Below are positions 11,828 to 26,296 of a stretch of DNA of 64,000 nucleotides, in pieces. This DNA comes from Saccharum officinarum (Eukaryota; Streptophyta; Magnoliopsida; Poales; Poaceae). The notes below the pieces were generated by a model. That model saw only the letters and a program-made list of their open reading frames with translations. It had not been told where the DNA came from and did no database searches. The position numbers were made by a program, and so were the translations under genes. Where the stretch lies: positions 99,716,036 to 99,780,035 of the forward strand of contig CM036168.1 in the NCBI GenBank assembly GCA_020631735.1, read 5' to 3'. Positions within the stretch are counted from its first letter, which is position 1. Each line of letters starts with the position of its first letter.

Positions 11828-12345
11828 ATATTCTAATAACGAAAGCTGCGGACAAGCTCCGGCCAACCGGTGTGGCCACGTCGCCGGCCATTCCCGTCCG
11901 TCGGATCGGGCGCGTGGACGGCCTGGATTGGGCGAGCCTTGGTCATTTTGCAAAAAAAAGTCCTCGCTATTTTACGATATCAACCTACAATCCGGCCTTC
12001 TCAGGCCCCGTTCGGCTGTGCTGATAAGCCGGCTGAAAAACACTGTTGGCTGATTTGTTGTGAGACAAAAACACTGTTTCGGCTGAAAAAACAAGCTGAA
12101 AAGTACGGATTATAAGCTGGATGAACCGGGCCTCTCTTAGAATTTTTAGCGAATCTTCTAATAACGAAAGCTGCGGGCAAGCTCTGGCCAACGAGAGTGG
12201 CCACGTCGCCGGCCATTCCCGTCCGTCGGATCGGGCGCGCGGACGCCCGGATTGGGCGAGCCTCGATCATTTTGCAAAAAAAGTTCTTGCTATTTTACGA
12301 AATCAACCCGTAATCCGGCCTTCTCTCTTAGATTTTTTAGCAAAA
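11828..12345. repeat. Segment of about 190 bp duplicated in tandem, one copy split by a MITE
   Basis: The sequence beginning ttctaataacgaaagctgcg (about 11831) is repeated from about 12157. Both copies continue through a shared gtggccacgtcgccggccat stretch and cattttgcaaaaaaa to ccggccttctc. The first copy is interrupted at 12004-12132 by a small TIR element. The second copy is uninterrupted and reads ccttctctcttag across the same point. Further decayed copies of the aaatcaacccg motif continue to about 12500. There is no gene. Confidence 0.75.
12004..12132. mobile_element. Small TIR element (MITE, hAT-like ends)
   Basis: It begins ggccccgttcggct and ends with the inverted counterpart gaaccgggcc. 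Comparison with the unoccupied second copy of the host repeat near 12317-12327 gives an empty site. The inner sequence (aagccggctgaaaaacactg) is shared in part with the element at 13031-13117. The target duplication length is unclear, so the superfamily is uncertain. Confidence 0.65.
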
Positions 12346-12534
12346 GAGCCCTTGAAATTTTTCTAAATCAACCCGCAGTCCAATCTCTAGGTTTTAGGAA
12401 GATTTGCAAAGGAACCCTAATGTTTACATAAAATTAACCCGCCGTCCTGGTCCTCTCTCAGTCTTTTTTTAGAAAAAAACCCTCGGATTTAAATTTAAAT
12501 CAAACCACAACCCGTTCTATGCGTTTCTTTTACA

Positions 12535-13010
12535 CGAGCAAACATTATATGTACAATTTGAGCACCAAAACGCGTTCAAATAAAAAATTATCCAATATGA
12601 AATTTGATAAAAAAAAATTTCAAAAACTATAACTTCATTATAAAGCTTTTTTTTAAAAAATTCAAAACGCTTTCGTAATGCGTTTGCATAAATGTTTACA
12701 TGCGATCTGTCGTACCTACAATTTGGACACCGAAACATTTTCAAATTAAAAAGTGTCCAATACAAAAGTTGTTCAGAATTTCAAAATCTACAGCTTCATT
12801 ATAGAGCAAAATTTCAAATTCAAAGCGCTTTTAAAATTTATCCGCACAAATGTTTACATAGGATCCATTGTACCTGCGGTTCGGACACTGAAACTTCTTT
12901 ATGCCAAAAAGTTTTGAATACAAAAAATTGCTCAAAATTTCAAAACCTGAAGTTTCGCTATACAACCAAAATTAAAATTCAAAGCGTTTTATACTGGCGA
13001 GAATATGACA
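12535..13010. repeat. Three degenerate tandem units of about 160 bp
   Basis: A pattern of a short GC-poor lead (gtttacat), a gtacctac/gtacctgcggttcggacac-type segment, ttcaaaatttcaaa...cttcattatagag, and ttcaaagcg recurs three times (about 12535-12695, 12696-12855 and 12856-13010). Divergence between units is substantial. The array is not coding. The unit size is close to nucleosome length, but that may be chance. Confidence 0.6.
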
Positions 13011-13030
13011 ACAATTGTTGATAAAAATCG

Positions 13031-13117
13031 CCCTGTTCACTTGAACTTATCAGCCCGACTTATCAGACATGGTACAATGTTTTTCTCTCACAACAAAACA
13101 GCATCAGCCGAACAGGG
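13031..13117. mobile_element. Tiny MITE (87 bp) related to the element at 12004
   Basis: The ends ccctgttcacttgaac and cagccgaacaggg are inverted repeats. The interior (cttatcagcc, ctctcacaac) matches the family of the element at 12004-12132. It is non-coding. Confidence 0.6.
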
Positions 13118-13819
13118 TGAATAAGTCTCCATTGGCACTTCACAGCGATGTATTCCAATCGAATCCACACAGAATCAAATACGGATAGCACTATTTACCA
13201 TATTTAAATACGAATTCTAATATGAATACATATATTATCAAAAACAAATACAAAGCGAATTTCTCTAACTCGGATATCTACTGGGTTTTGACGATAACAT
13301 ATATCCATTTTCACATCAATAGTTTTAGTACAGCGAAATCATTATGTATGCAAACAACATAATTATATAACCTCTGTAAATAACAAAACCTTATAAAATA
13401 ACATATATAATGGACATTCTTACAAATAAATATATTATAAAACAATAAAACTAACAATTTTATCAAAATAAGGTCTTACACCCTAACAAGATCAACACTG
13501 GACATCGAAAATATGGCGCGGCAACGCTGTGCCCCGGTTTTCTAGTTTCACATGAATCGGCTGCTTTGGAACATAGTAATTTCATATGTATGAATCAAAA
13601 GTAATTTTATAAAATCCGTTTCTTTTCATTGGAAAAACGGGAAAACAAGGGTTGCCGCTTGGTCACTGGGCCCGCGGCTCGGAGGTGCCGCTTGCCCGCG
13701 GTTCGAGCCGAAACCCGGCGGCGTGTGCTCCAAACCGGTTGGCTCCGCTGCTTCCGCCCTGCCATAGCCCATAGGCCATAGGCGCCCGCAGGCATATCCA
13801 AAGTTTCTTTCTTCCGCTG
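13118..13819. other. Intergenic, no gene seen
   Basis: This is AT-rich sequence with a GC-rich island at about 13650-13800. A fragment ctgctttggaacatagtaat at 13561-13580 matches ctgctttggaacacagtaat at 11812-11831, suggesting both flank an older inserted or duplicated block. Nothing coding is supported; the minus-strand frame at 13607-13846 shows no known motif. Confidence 0.4.
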
Positions 13820-14010
13820 CAAGGCCTTAAATGTAGATGAAATCATAAATTAATTGCACAGTTTTGTTGTACTTTACGAGATAAACATTTTAAGTCTAAT
13901 TAATCAATTTTTAGACAATTTTTTTGTACTAAAAGCAAAAGTGCTACAGTGCTCGGAGTGGGACTGTGCAGATTCGGCCACCCCGAGTCGGCGATCTAAA
14001 CAAGGGGCAA
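13820..14010. mobile_element. Truncated MITE of the ttgtttagttcc family
   Basis: The interior tgcacagttttgttgtactt, tacgag, aacattttaag and gtgctacag is shared with the complete element at 63616-63878, and the right end retains ctaaacaagggg. The left terminal repeat is missing or replaced. It is non-coding. Confidence 0.6.
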
Positions 14011-14423
14011 GAAGGCCAGCCGCCGCCGCCACCTGTTGGACTCCCTTAACCGTCCAGCTCGATTCGATCCGCCTCGTTAGACTACCCGCACTGATGGACC
14101 TCTATATTCATCCTCTATACGTCCTAGTCAGCAAGATTCTCTCCTCTATATTTAATTCTCCCGCACCCATCCATCCTCTATATCATCCTCTATCCACTGT
14201 AGGACCCACTTGTCACTTTATCTAAATATATCCATGTGTGATCTAGTTTTGAAGAATTTATTGAGACGGATTTAATGGTGTAATCGAAATTTAATTTAGA
14301 TTTTTGGTTTGTGAGTTATAATATTTTTTTAGTAACTTGAACATGTGGGACCCGCCGCTGCAGCTTTCTCCTCTCTTCCCATTCTGTGCCTCACGGACGT
14401 CCGCTAAACCGCTCCGTTCCCTC

Positions 14424-14430
14424 TATATTT
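14424..14430 (+). promoter_or_regulatory. Candidate TATA box of the TPI gene
   Basis: The sequence ccctctatatttagc lies about 210 bp before the TPI ATG, in a suitable position for a core promoter. Similar ctctatattt runs occur at 14100-14200, inside what may be a transposon remnant, so the assignment is tentative. Confidence 0.3.
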
Positions 14431-14636
14431 AGCGCAGAGACTCGCGGTACGAACACTTTAACGGACCCGGTGCTGCTCTATTCTCCGGTAAAAGATGAGG
14501 TGGACAGGTAGCGTACGTTTTACAGTACTCGAGTGCGGTTCGTCTTACTCACGATCACGAACGCATCAAGTCACCAACCAAACTCCAGTGTCTCCATCGC
14601 GGCTGCCACGCCTCTCGCGCACGCGCAGGACGACCC

Positions 14637-18209
<3,573 letters not shown>

Positions 18210-18445
18210 TGTTCCGACTTTGAATGCACCCGGATGCTTGTAGTACAGAATGCTGCTGATCTTTTAAAGTTATTGCCATTTTACCATCTTGTTTTGGTAT
18301 TGTAACTCCAGTGCATCGTTTGTGTATCATGGCAATGCTCATCTGCTGCCTATGTGCACAGAGAAAATCACCCTTATCAGCTTGGAACTGCATAATCGAA
18401 CCTTGCTATTCTAGATCTGTTTTCTCATGGTTGCTTGAATTTATA
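18210..18445 (+). other. Probable 3' UTR of TPI
   Basis: This non-coding sequence directly follows the TPI stop. I see no clean canonical aataaa. The region ends at a MITE. Confidence 0.4.
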
Positions 18446-18608
18446 GGGTGTTTGGTTTGAGAATAATGTGGTGTATCATGCATGAGTCAATTTTTCAAAT
18501 TTGGTGGAATGGTTCCATTTCTCATACTATTATTAATTATTAACTTGTGAGGAGCGAGATGATGATGCATCAACTCATTCAATTAATTCCTTATTGCAAA
18601 CCAAATAA
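18446..18608. mobile_element. Tourist-like MITE
   Basis: The left end gggtgtttggtttgag and right end ttgcaaaccaaata are imperfect inverted repeats. The interior (tcatgcatgag, aatggttcc) matches a common grass Tourist family. It is short and non-coding. Confidence 0.6.
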
Positions 18609-19061
18609 AAAAAAGTTGATGAGAGAGATAATGGACTACTTTATTCTTCAAACCAAAGTGTCTTGTTTGCCCCATCACCCTATTTTTTGTTGCTTGCCTA
18701 AGCGATTGGTGCGTGGAGGTTCCATATGGTTGCAATAGCTAGAAATAAAGGGCATGAAGTACATTTGTTCGAATATGCAGCCTTCTAACTTTTTCTATGT
18801 TGTGTTTTATGTTTGTTTTAACTTTGTCCAAATTTATGGTTTGTCCTAAGTTTGTTCAAATTTATGAGAAAAAGTGTAGCAACATTTTTAGCACAAAAGA
18901 AGTATACCATGTAAAAGTATAATCATGGTAAGTTTAACAAAACTAATTTAGTGACATAGATGTTAAGACTCTTGAGAAGTTTAGCTAAATCTAAAAAGTT
19001 TGACCGTAGACTATAGATAGAGCACTACTTGATTAGCCATGTGTGTTGGTCCCATTGTTTT
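18609..19061. other. Intergenic, no gene seen
   Basis: AT-rich sequence with no open frame showing a recognisable motif. Confidence 0.4.
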
Positions 19062-19407
19062 GGGCTTGTTTAAATCCAGGGCGTAAAGTTTTGGAATATC
19101 ATGTTGACTGTTATATCGGGTGTCACATGAGAGTGTTCGAATAGTTATAATAAAACAAATGACAGAAGTCCTCCGTGAGACGAATTTATTAAGCCTAATT
19201 AATCCGTCATTAGTATATGCCACTGTAGATTTACTGTAGCACCACGTTGTCAAATCATGGACTAATTAAGCTTAAAAGATTCGTCTCGCAAATTAAATGT
19301 AATCTGTGCAATTAGTTATTTTTAGTCTATATTTCATACTCTATGCATGTGTCCAAATATTCGATGGGATAGAGACTCAACTTCAGAGAAAGGAACTAAA
19401 CAAAGGC
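19062..19407. mobile_element. MITE, about 345 bp, PIF/hAT-type ends
   Basis: The left end gggcttgtttaaatcc is the inverted partner of the right end ggaactaaacaaaggct. The interior contains typical sequence for this grass family (gacgaatttattaagcctaa, ttcgtctcgcaaatt). There is no coding capacity. Confidence 0.7.
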
Positions 19408-19850
19408 TTCGACCAATTTTTATGTTATATTTTTTAAGACTTTCATGTGTTGGAAACAGTGTAAACAAATTTTTATCCCATCAAACTTTTATTATCTCTC
19501 TTCATGTATATTATAACATGTCGTCTTATTTAGTGTTTATGAAACTCACATAAAATGAAACCTCTATTAAGATTGGCGTTAGACCACGATGAGCAACAAG
19601 ATGACCCACTAGGCTAGTTAGGTGTCTAGGTTCAGAGAAGTTGGTAAAACCTCCCCGTTGCACAGGAGAGAGAAAAGAATCAAAGATGCATGCCAAGATG
19701 GAGAGATATAGTTCGAGAGATGATATACTATTTCTCTGTTACCAACACATGCCATGATTAAATCACTATATAGAGATTCTCAAAATCTTTAGGAGTTGCA
19801 TAAAAAAACGAAGCACATATAAGTCTTGCAATTTGCACGTGTCACCTTGC
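19408..19850. other. Intergenic, no gene seen
   Basis: AT-rich, non-coding as far as I can tell. It ends at the 9-bp repeat ccttgctag that flanks the next element. Confidence 0.4.
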
Positions 19851-19859
19851 CCTTGCTAG

Positions 19860-20805
19860 TTCGGAAATACGGTCACGGGCATCCGTCCGCTCGCGTCGGT
19901 TCGGATGCAACTTCCACTCCACCTCGCCCGTCTCTCTATTTCTCCTCTCGGTCTCGCCCTCCTCATCTCCGAGTCTCCCTCTCTCGTGTCTGCTGGCAGT
20001 AGCAGAGCCCCGTGCTGCCACCATTGCTTCCTTCCTCCACCCAAGTGGACCATGCCGTCTCCTCACTCAGTTCGCGCAGTGCCTCCCCGACCTCTTCCCC
20101 AACCTGGCGCTATCAGGATGCGTCGTCGCCGCGGACCGCGGCCGCTACCCCTACCGATGGCGGCTAGGCACAGGTGCCGGGACGCCTTAAGTCATCTCCA
20201 ACCGAGCCAAGGGGCACTCACGAGCGCGACCGGTGCTAGTGGTGCTCGCATGCCGCCGGCTCTCGATTCCGGTCTCGTTCTCTCCCCCTACGTTACAAAC
20301 GTATATTTTAATTATTCAGATGTTTCAGAGATATGTTGCAAAAGTAAATCGAGATATTGCACATGTTGCAATGGCTTTGCAAGAGTCTATTTTAAATGTT
20401 TCATCTGTTTTTCAAATATATGTTGTAAGTGTTTTTATTTAGATGTTGCGTATGTTTCACACATATGTTTGCAAGTGTTTTTGTTAGGATGTTACATATG
20501 TGTTGCAATGGATTTTTAAGTGTTTTTAGGTGTTTTTGCAAGTGTTTCAGACGTATGTTTTAAGTGTTTCATCTTTTTTAAAACGCACGTTGCAAAAGTT
20601 TTATTTTAATGTTTCAAAAATAAATCGGATGTTTTACATGTTGCAATGTGACTCACCTGCCATAGCTGTACGTTGTAGCTGCTTGGGCGCTATGCATGCG
20701 TGTGAGAAGCAGAGGTACGAAGCGTTGCGCGGCTGCAGGCGTGGGATGCGACGTGGGCGTGCAGCAGTCCTGGGTGTCCGGACGCACGCCCGGGCACTAG
20801 TACTG
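19860..20805. mobile_element. Non-autonomous Mutator-like element with tgttgca subterminal repeats
   Basis: A shared 9-bp word ccttgctag flanks it at 19851-19859 and 20806-20814. The subterminal sequence cgggcatccgtccg on the left is matched in reverse complement by cggacgcacgcccggg on the right. The left part is GC-rich with a 204-codon chance frame. The right part (about 20290-20660) is a run of diverged units built on tgttgcaagtgttt / atgtttcagacg. The same composition recurs at 54256-54880. The outermost bases do not pair perfectly, so the exact ends and the superfamily are provisional. Confidence 0.5.
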
Positions 20806-20814
20806 CCTTGCTAG

Positions 20815-21787
20815 ATTCAGTTGGATTGGTGAGTGATGGTTGTCAAACATTTGTCGGCTTATTAGTTCTGCATCTCGCTACTCTAATGATGATATCAGAT
20901 ATAAATATACATTACTATTAATACATAACAAGCCGTGATAAAAATCAGCACGCAGCTAGCTAGTGACCACGGCAGGCAGTTTCGTCGTTAATCCGCCATA
21001 GAGGTTGCGCGTGCGGCGTGCGTACTACATACGGATCGTCCTGCGTCCCGACTCTTGACTCGTGACGACAAATCGAGTCGCTGTTCCTGAAAAACTTACA
21101 ATTTTATTTATTTATTAATAAAATTATCTAAAATTTAATTTAAACTGTATAAAAATTATTTTTTTGACAAGAATAGGTATACTGATAAAATATATTTAAT
21201 AAAAAAACCAGTAGTACTATATATTAATATTTTCCTAAATAAATGTGATCAATTTTTTTGGGACTAAAATGTGATCAAATTTAAGACACTTCGGTAGAAT
21301 TCCTGGAGTATTCGCCGTATGAATCTGGAACTGGAATCACATGGGACGACGGACCCACAGGCGCGCTGTATGTATTCGCCGCGGGTCAATGTACAACGAG
21401 GCAGCCGGTAGTTGGGGCCGTCGTTTCCACGAAGACGACGACGCACGGCAATTTGCTCGTGCAGACGAGGCCAAGCGCCAAGTAGGCAGAACAAACGGAA
21501 GGCGCGCATCTTGCGTGGGATGACAAGGGTTGATGATGCGGTTGAAGGCGTGCATTCTCTCTGCTTTTTAATTCGGCGATGGCGAGTCTTGCGACCGCTT
21601 CAGAGCTTTGACTTGGACAGAGCCAGCCAAGGCAGCCTCGATAAATACGCGCGCCCGCGCCCGCGCCCGCGCCTGGTCAGGCATCTTAGCCTTGTTAGTT
21701 ACAGCCGGTAGAGGAGAGAGGAGGAGAGCAGCTCCAATCCAACGCCGGAACGCGCCGGGGGAGAAGGAAGGAGGGGAACGGACGAAC
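20815..21787. other. Upstream region of the C2-domain gene
   Basis: No gene is recognised. An AT-rich stretch (about 21090-21290) gives way to GC-rich sequence. A short simple repeat (gcgcccgcgcccgcgcccgc) lies at about 21650-21673, next to the presumed 5' UTR. The promoter is presumably here, but I cannot pick a TATA box with confidence. Confidence 0.4.
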
Positions 21788-22704
21788 ATGGGGAAGGGCG
21801 TCCTGGAAGTGCACCTCGTCGACGCCAAGGGCCTCTCCGGCAACGATTTCTTAGGTGCGTGTAGTTGCGTGCGCGTGAATTGCGTTCACTGGCGTGTGTT
21901 CTTGGTTGTTCATCCATAGAGTCGTGTCCTGCAGGGAAGCTGGACCCCTACGTGATCGTGCAGTACCGGAGCCAGGAGCGCAAGAGCAGCGTCGCCCGAG
22001 GTCAGTGCTAGCGCACCTCTTGTCTTCTTGTATTCCGATCCTATCAGGGTTCCGATTATTCCCCGGCAGACCAAGGGAGGAACCCTGACCTTTGTGCGTG
22101 TATATCCCGATTATTCCCCGGCAGACCAAGGGAGGAACCCGTGCTGGAACGAGGTGTTCAAGTTCCAGATCAACTCCGCCGCGGCCAACGCGCAGCACAA
22201 GCTCATCCTCCGCATCATGGACCACGACAACTTCTCCAGCGACGACTTCCTCGGCGAGGCGACGTGAGTGCCTACTGCCTGCCTACCCGAATGAGTCATG
22301 AGAGGACCAGTTGACATGCAACTGCAACCGCACCCGCGGTCGAGTAAACGACTGAACTGACCGCTGGGATTTCTCTCCTTCTCCCTCCGCGCTATTGCTT
22401 GCAGGATCGACGTGACGGACATCGTCAGCCTGGGCGCGGAGCGCGGCACGTACCACCTCAACGCGGCCAAGCACAACGTGGTGCTCGCCGACAAGACGTA
22501 CCAGGGCGAGATCAAGGTCGGCATCACCTTCACCGCCACCCAGGTACGGTATTTGTTTCCAAGCGTCATGCTCATGGATGCCACTTGCATTGCCAGCGTA
22601 TTGGAGGCTTGGAGTTTAATCGGATGTCTGCCGACGCCGGATTTCAGGTTCAGGAAGATGGAGGAGCAATTGGAGGGTGGAGGCACAGTAGCTTTAATCA
22701 GTGA
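21788..22704 (+). CDS. Single C2-domain protein (elicitor-responsive protein 3 / 16 kDa phloem protein type)
   Basis: Small plant C2 proteins bind phospholipid membranes, often Ca-dependently, and are linked to defence signalling or phloem transport (family knowledge). Five exons: 21788-21854, 21935-22000, 22125-22263, 22405-22543 and 22648-22704, giving 155 residues with all phases matching. The product begins [20 protein letters not shown]. The C2 fold fills residues about 5-125, with acidic loop residues in [14 protein letters not shown] and in [15 protein letters not shown] that could bind Ca. The short C-terminus ends [10 protein letters not shown], like other members. A 34-bp tandem duplication covers the exon 3 acceptor, and only the second copy (acceptor at 22124) keeps the reading frame. 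No transit peptide or membrane segment is visible. Confidence 0.92.
22052..22140 (+). repeat. Tandem duplication of the exon 3 splice acceptor of the C2 gene
   Basis: A 34-bp block starting ccgattattccccggcag occurs at 22052-22085 and again at 22107-22140 (period 55 bp). Each copy contains a complete polypyrimidine-cag acceptor followed by the start of exon 3. Use of the first would add 55 nt and shift the frame; use of the second gives the conserved protein. Confidence 0.9.
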
Positions 22705-23263
22705 AAGGCGAAGGCCGTGGTGAACTGAACTCTCAAGTTCTTTGGTTGCTAGTAGCTTGGTAGTGTTTCGGTTGAATGTATAGTTTTGTTTATCTACACG
22801 AGCACATCTGTAATTCTGAATTGAAGACTGGTTAAAACCGTCAAATCCGTATGACTTTTAAGACATCAAGAATTTAGCAATCGTTGATGGACCGATTCTT
22901 TTTCGGTAATGCTCTGTTCAGTCGTCCGTCCGGCCGGACGAACCTTGCCCAAGTCGTCCACTCGTAGAACAAACCCTGCCCGTACCGCCCTGTCCGCATT
23001 GCTCACTCGTTCTGCGGCGTCTGCGCGCTGCGTGCCCCTACACGCGGGATGGATCCCGCCCTCCCCACTCGCGCCGCACGCCCCTACTCGCGGGTCGGAT
23101 CTTGCCCTCCTCCACGCCGCCCCGTCCGTACTCATGCCTCCCGTTGCAGTCGCGCTCCATCGCCCTGCCGCTGCCGACCTCCGCATCACTCCGTAGCATC
23201 GAACTCCACGTCGGCATCGAGCTCTGCGTCGACGAGTCTCTATTTTCGTCCAAGGAGCAAGTA
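22705..23263. other. 3' UTR of the C2 gene, then the left part of a split DNA element
   Basis: The C2 gene 3' UTR probably runs to about 22870. From about 22915 a GC-rich segment begins (cagtcgtccgtccggccgg). It is cut at 23263 by the gypsy solo LTR, and its continuation appears at 54256-54880. Open frames here on both strands have no known motif. Confidence 0.45.
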
Positions 23264-23268
23264 GATGT

Positions 23269-26200
23269 TGTAACAGAACCGACCAAATTATAAGAGCACA
23301 AGTACAAAAACAAGCACCGAAGCGCTCAAATTTTCGAACTTGAGCCCATATAATCCCGGTAGTCAATCGAAACCACGAAGGATTTCAAACCAGCTTGCTT
23401 ACAACCAAGATCGCATCATTCAACATACAACATCATACGTTACATTTCACAAATAGTTCCGAAATAAGTTTACACACACGGAGTCGCAAATATTACAAAC
23501 CAAGTTTATAAAGTAGCGGAAGCATAACACACGCATTAGTTCACATACTACTGCCAGTCTTGAAGATCAACCACCCGCAAAAGCATCAGGAAAGTACATA
23601 AAGATGATCACGCCCTAGTGATCTAGTCTTCGTCACCCGCAGGGTGGAGACAATTTTTGCAGAAGCCTTGGTAGAGCATATCGTCTGCAACAGGAGGGAA
23701 TAAACCCTGAGTACTGGAATGTACTCAGCTAGACTTACCCGTCAAAAACCAGAAATAAGATGACACCAAGGATTATGCAAGGCTTTCATAATTGGAGCTG
23801 GCTGACCCCTTTTTGCGGAAAAGCATAAGTAATTTAAACTATGTTAACCTGTACTAGCATTTATTTTTTTAGCATTTACATGTCATCTATCTTAGCACCT
23901 GTACTAAGCATGCACTTGATTATAATCAAACAATTATCATTGTTATATCCAGAGCAGGTATGAATTGTGGCAACATTGTATCATTCCCTTAACCACCTGT
24001 TCATTTAATAAGATCTACGTTGCCGCTGCTCAAGTCAAGTGCTCACTAACCGGGAGCGACGGCGATTCGAATCGAATTCCTATCCAGTTGGAGGGGTATT
24101 TCTAACACTCACCGCGCAGGCCCCTGCCAGGGTCGCACAAGCCACCTTTTCATATGATTCAGGAATCACGGGTCCAAATAATATCGCGACCCCAAGGGCG
24201 ACACTCTGCCAGGTGATAGGGACTCTAACCCCCCCTTGGTCTCACGCCAATGTCCCCAAGCACATCCTTTCTCTCCTCCAAGAAGCAACCTACCATTCGA
24301 TTCCCGGCCTGAATCAAATTACTTGGCTTCGCGGTCGGAATGACTTATCCGGCCAACTAAGTGTTAGACTGCGTTCAACATGACTTAAGGACGTACAACG
24401 AATCGGTCCTTAAACGACTCAGACGGGCATAGCTCCACACCCAAGACGTGAAGTGTCTTGCGGCTGTACTATAGAACTCCCGCCCGGTCTCAATTTCATT
24501 TTAAGCATGGTTCCATCCACGATAGCCATAAGCCACTCGTGACTCCTTCCTACATCTCGCGGATGACCGGAAATCACCCGACTTCTACCGAACTAAGCAG
24601 GGCTAAGCATTGACACACGCCTAAACCTAATATAGGATTAAGTACGATATCTGGACAAGGACATGTATAATGCAACAATTGTTTTCATACAACTCCTACA
24701 ACTTAATGCATTAAACATTTAAAAGTACTCAAGATAGATTTATAAATTGATGGGTTCAGCATGCACCGGGGCTTGCCTTTCAGAAAGGTCGAGGGCCGGT
24801 GGTCTGGGCACTCAGGAAGGTCGTCTGCGGGCACTCCTTCACCTGCTGGATCCTCGGGCTCCTTCTGCTGCTCCTGGTCCTCCTCCGGAATTGCTCCTTC
24901 GAACTCGAGGAGTGTCACCCCCTTCGGTACACCTATTGCATGAATGCACAATAAATATTATGGATGCACAATAGGTGCAACATGCTCGGAATGAAATACA
25001 TTTCAGCAGTAAGAGTACTCTATTCCAGTCACTTCACCATTACGTGCAAATCTCTTCTCCGGTGGAGAAGTACTTACCTAAGCTACTCAACCTAAGATAC
25101 AGCTGTTCCTTTTCGGTTAAAGCCCTAACACCTAACAACACAAGAGTAATATTACTTAGGTTACCCAAGTTAAATTCCTAAGTTTTCCATGTCGAATTTC
25201 CCCAAGTTCCAGAATCTGTCCTCTCTAAACAGAGAGCAGCTAATTCTGGACTGTCACTTTAAACAGCAGTAACTCCCAAACTACTAAGCCAATTGCTCCT
25301 AAATTTTGACACAAGCTAGTTTATCAAGTTTACTACAACTTTGGTATTTACAAGTTTTTCAGCAAACACCTTTATCAAAGGTCAAACCCAAAAATACTAC
25401 CAGCTGTCCAGAAAACCTAGAATTGCAAAGATTAAATATTTATTTATGTGGCAAACATCCCATAAGACCAAACTATTGTTACCATAAGTTCACATAGGTC
25501 ATAAAAACACCAGAAAGTAAGGTTTGCCTACCTAAAATATTTATTTATATTCATTTCTTAATTTACTTAAGTCATTAAGTGGAATTTCAAACATATATGT
25601 AAACTACCCCTAAAATTCTACAAAAATTACAGGAGACTCTATGAACCAAAAAGAGACCACTGTAAAAATTTGAACTAAATTTATTTACAGAAACTCCCTA
25701 AACAAAATTCACAAGCCCAAAAGGCTGATTTTTGTATAATTAACAAATCATATTAAAAAGTGTCAAACAATAGATTTCCTATTTTTCTTAGACACTTTAA
25801 GGTACCAAGACATTCTCCAAAAATTTATAAGAACATTGCACATGTAGAAAAATTACTAAAATTCATTAAAGTATTTCCTAAATTAACAAGATAGCATTAT
25901 AACTAGAAAAGTACTTAAGCACTACTACCTAAATTTTTACCAAAGCTAGAGCAAGTATAAATTAGCCTACCCACCAAATTTCATAATTTTTGGAACACTG
26001 AAACTCAAGATATGATTTAAACAAGTTTGCATGCAATCTAAAACACATTTCAAAAACCTATTTAAATCTCCCAGAAACTAAACATCACATAACCAACTCA
26101 TATTTTTCTAAAATACTACACCCCAAGTAGATCCTAACAAAATTTATCTCATAATTTTTGAACAAGTAAAATCCTAGATCTACATTTTTCCAAAACTTAT

Positions 26201-26296
26201 CTAAAACTGTGACAGAATAAATAAAAATAAAATAAATCTTATTTGATACTGGGCCGGCCCCTACGTGGACGCGGCCCAACTACGCGCGCGGCCTGC
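23269..26296 (-). mobile_element. Gypsy solo LTR A, left part
   Basis: It begins tgtaacagaaccgacc, nearly the same start as the gypsy LTRs at 34493 and 45324, and is preceded by gatgt (23264-23268). It is interrupted at 26296 by copia element B (TSD cctgc at 26292-26296) and resumes at 52587. With the right part it totals about 4.7 kb of one LTR with no internal domain, hence a solo LTR produced by LTR-LTR recombination. The minus orientation is inferred from similarity to element C. The stretch is largely AT-rich and contains no gene. Confidence 0.8.

Noticed and set aside
19905..20519. A 204-codon plus-strand frame
   Set aside because: It spans the GC-rich part and the tgttgca repeats of a transposable element and has no known domain. 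The Cys/Phe-rich end is just the translation of the repeats.
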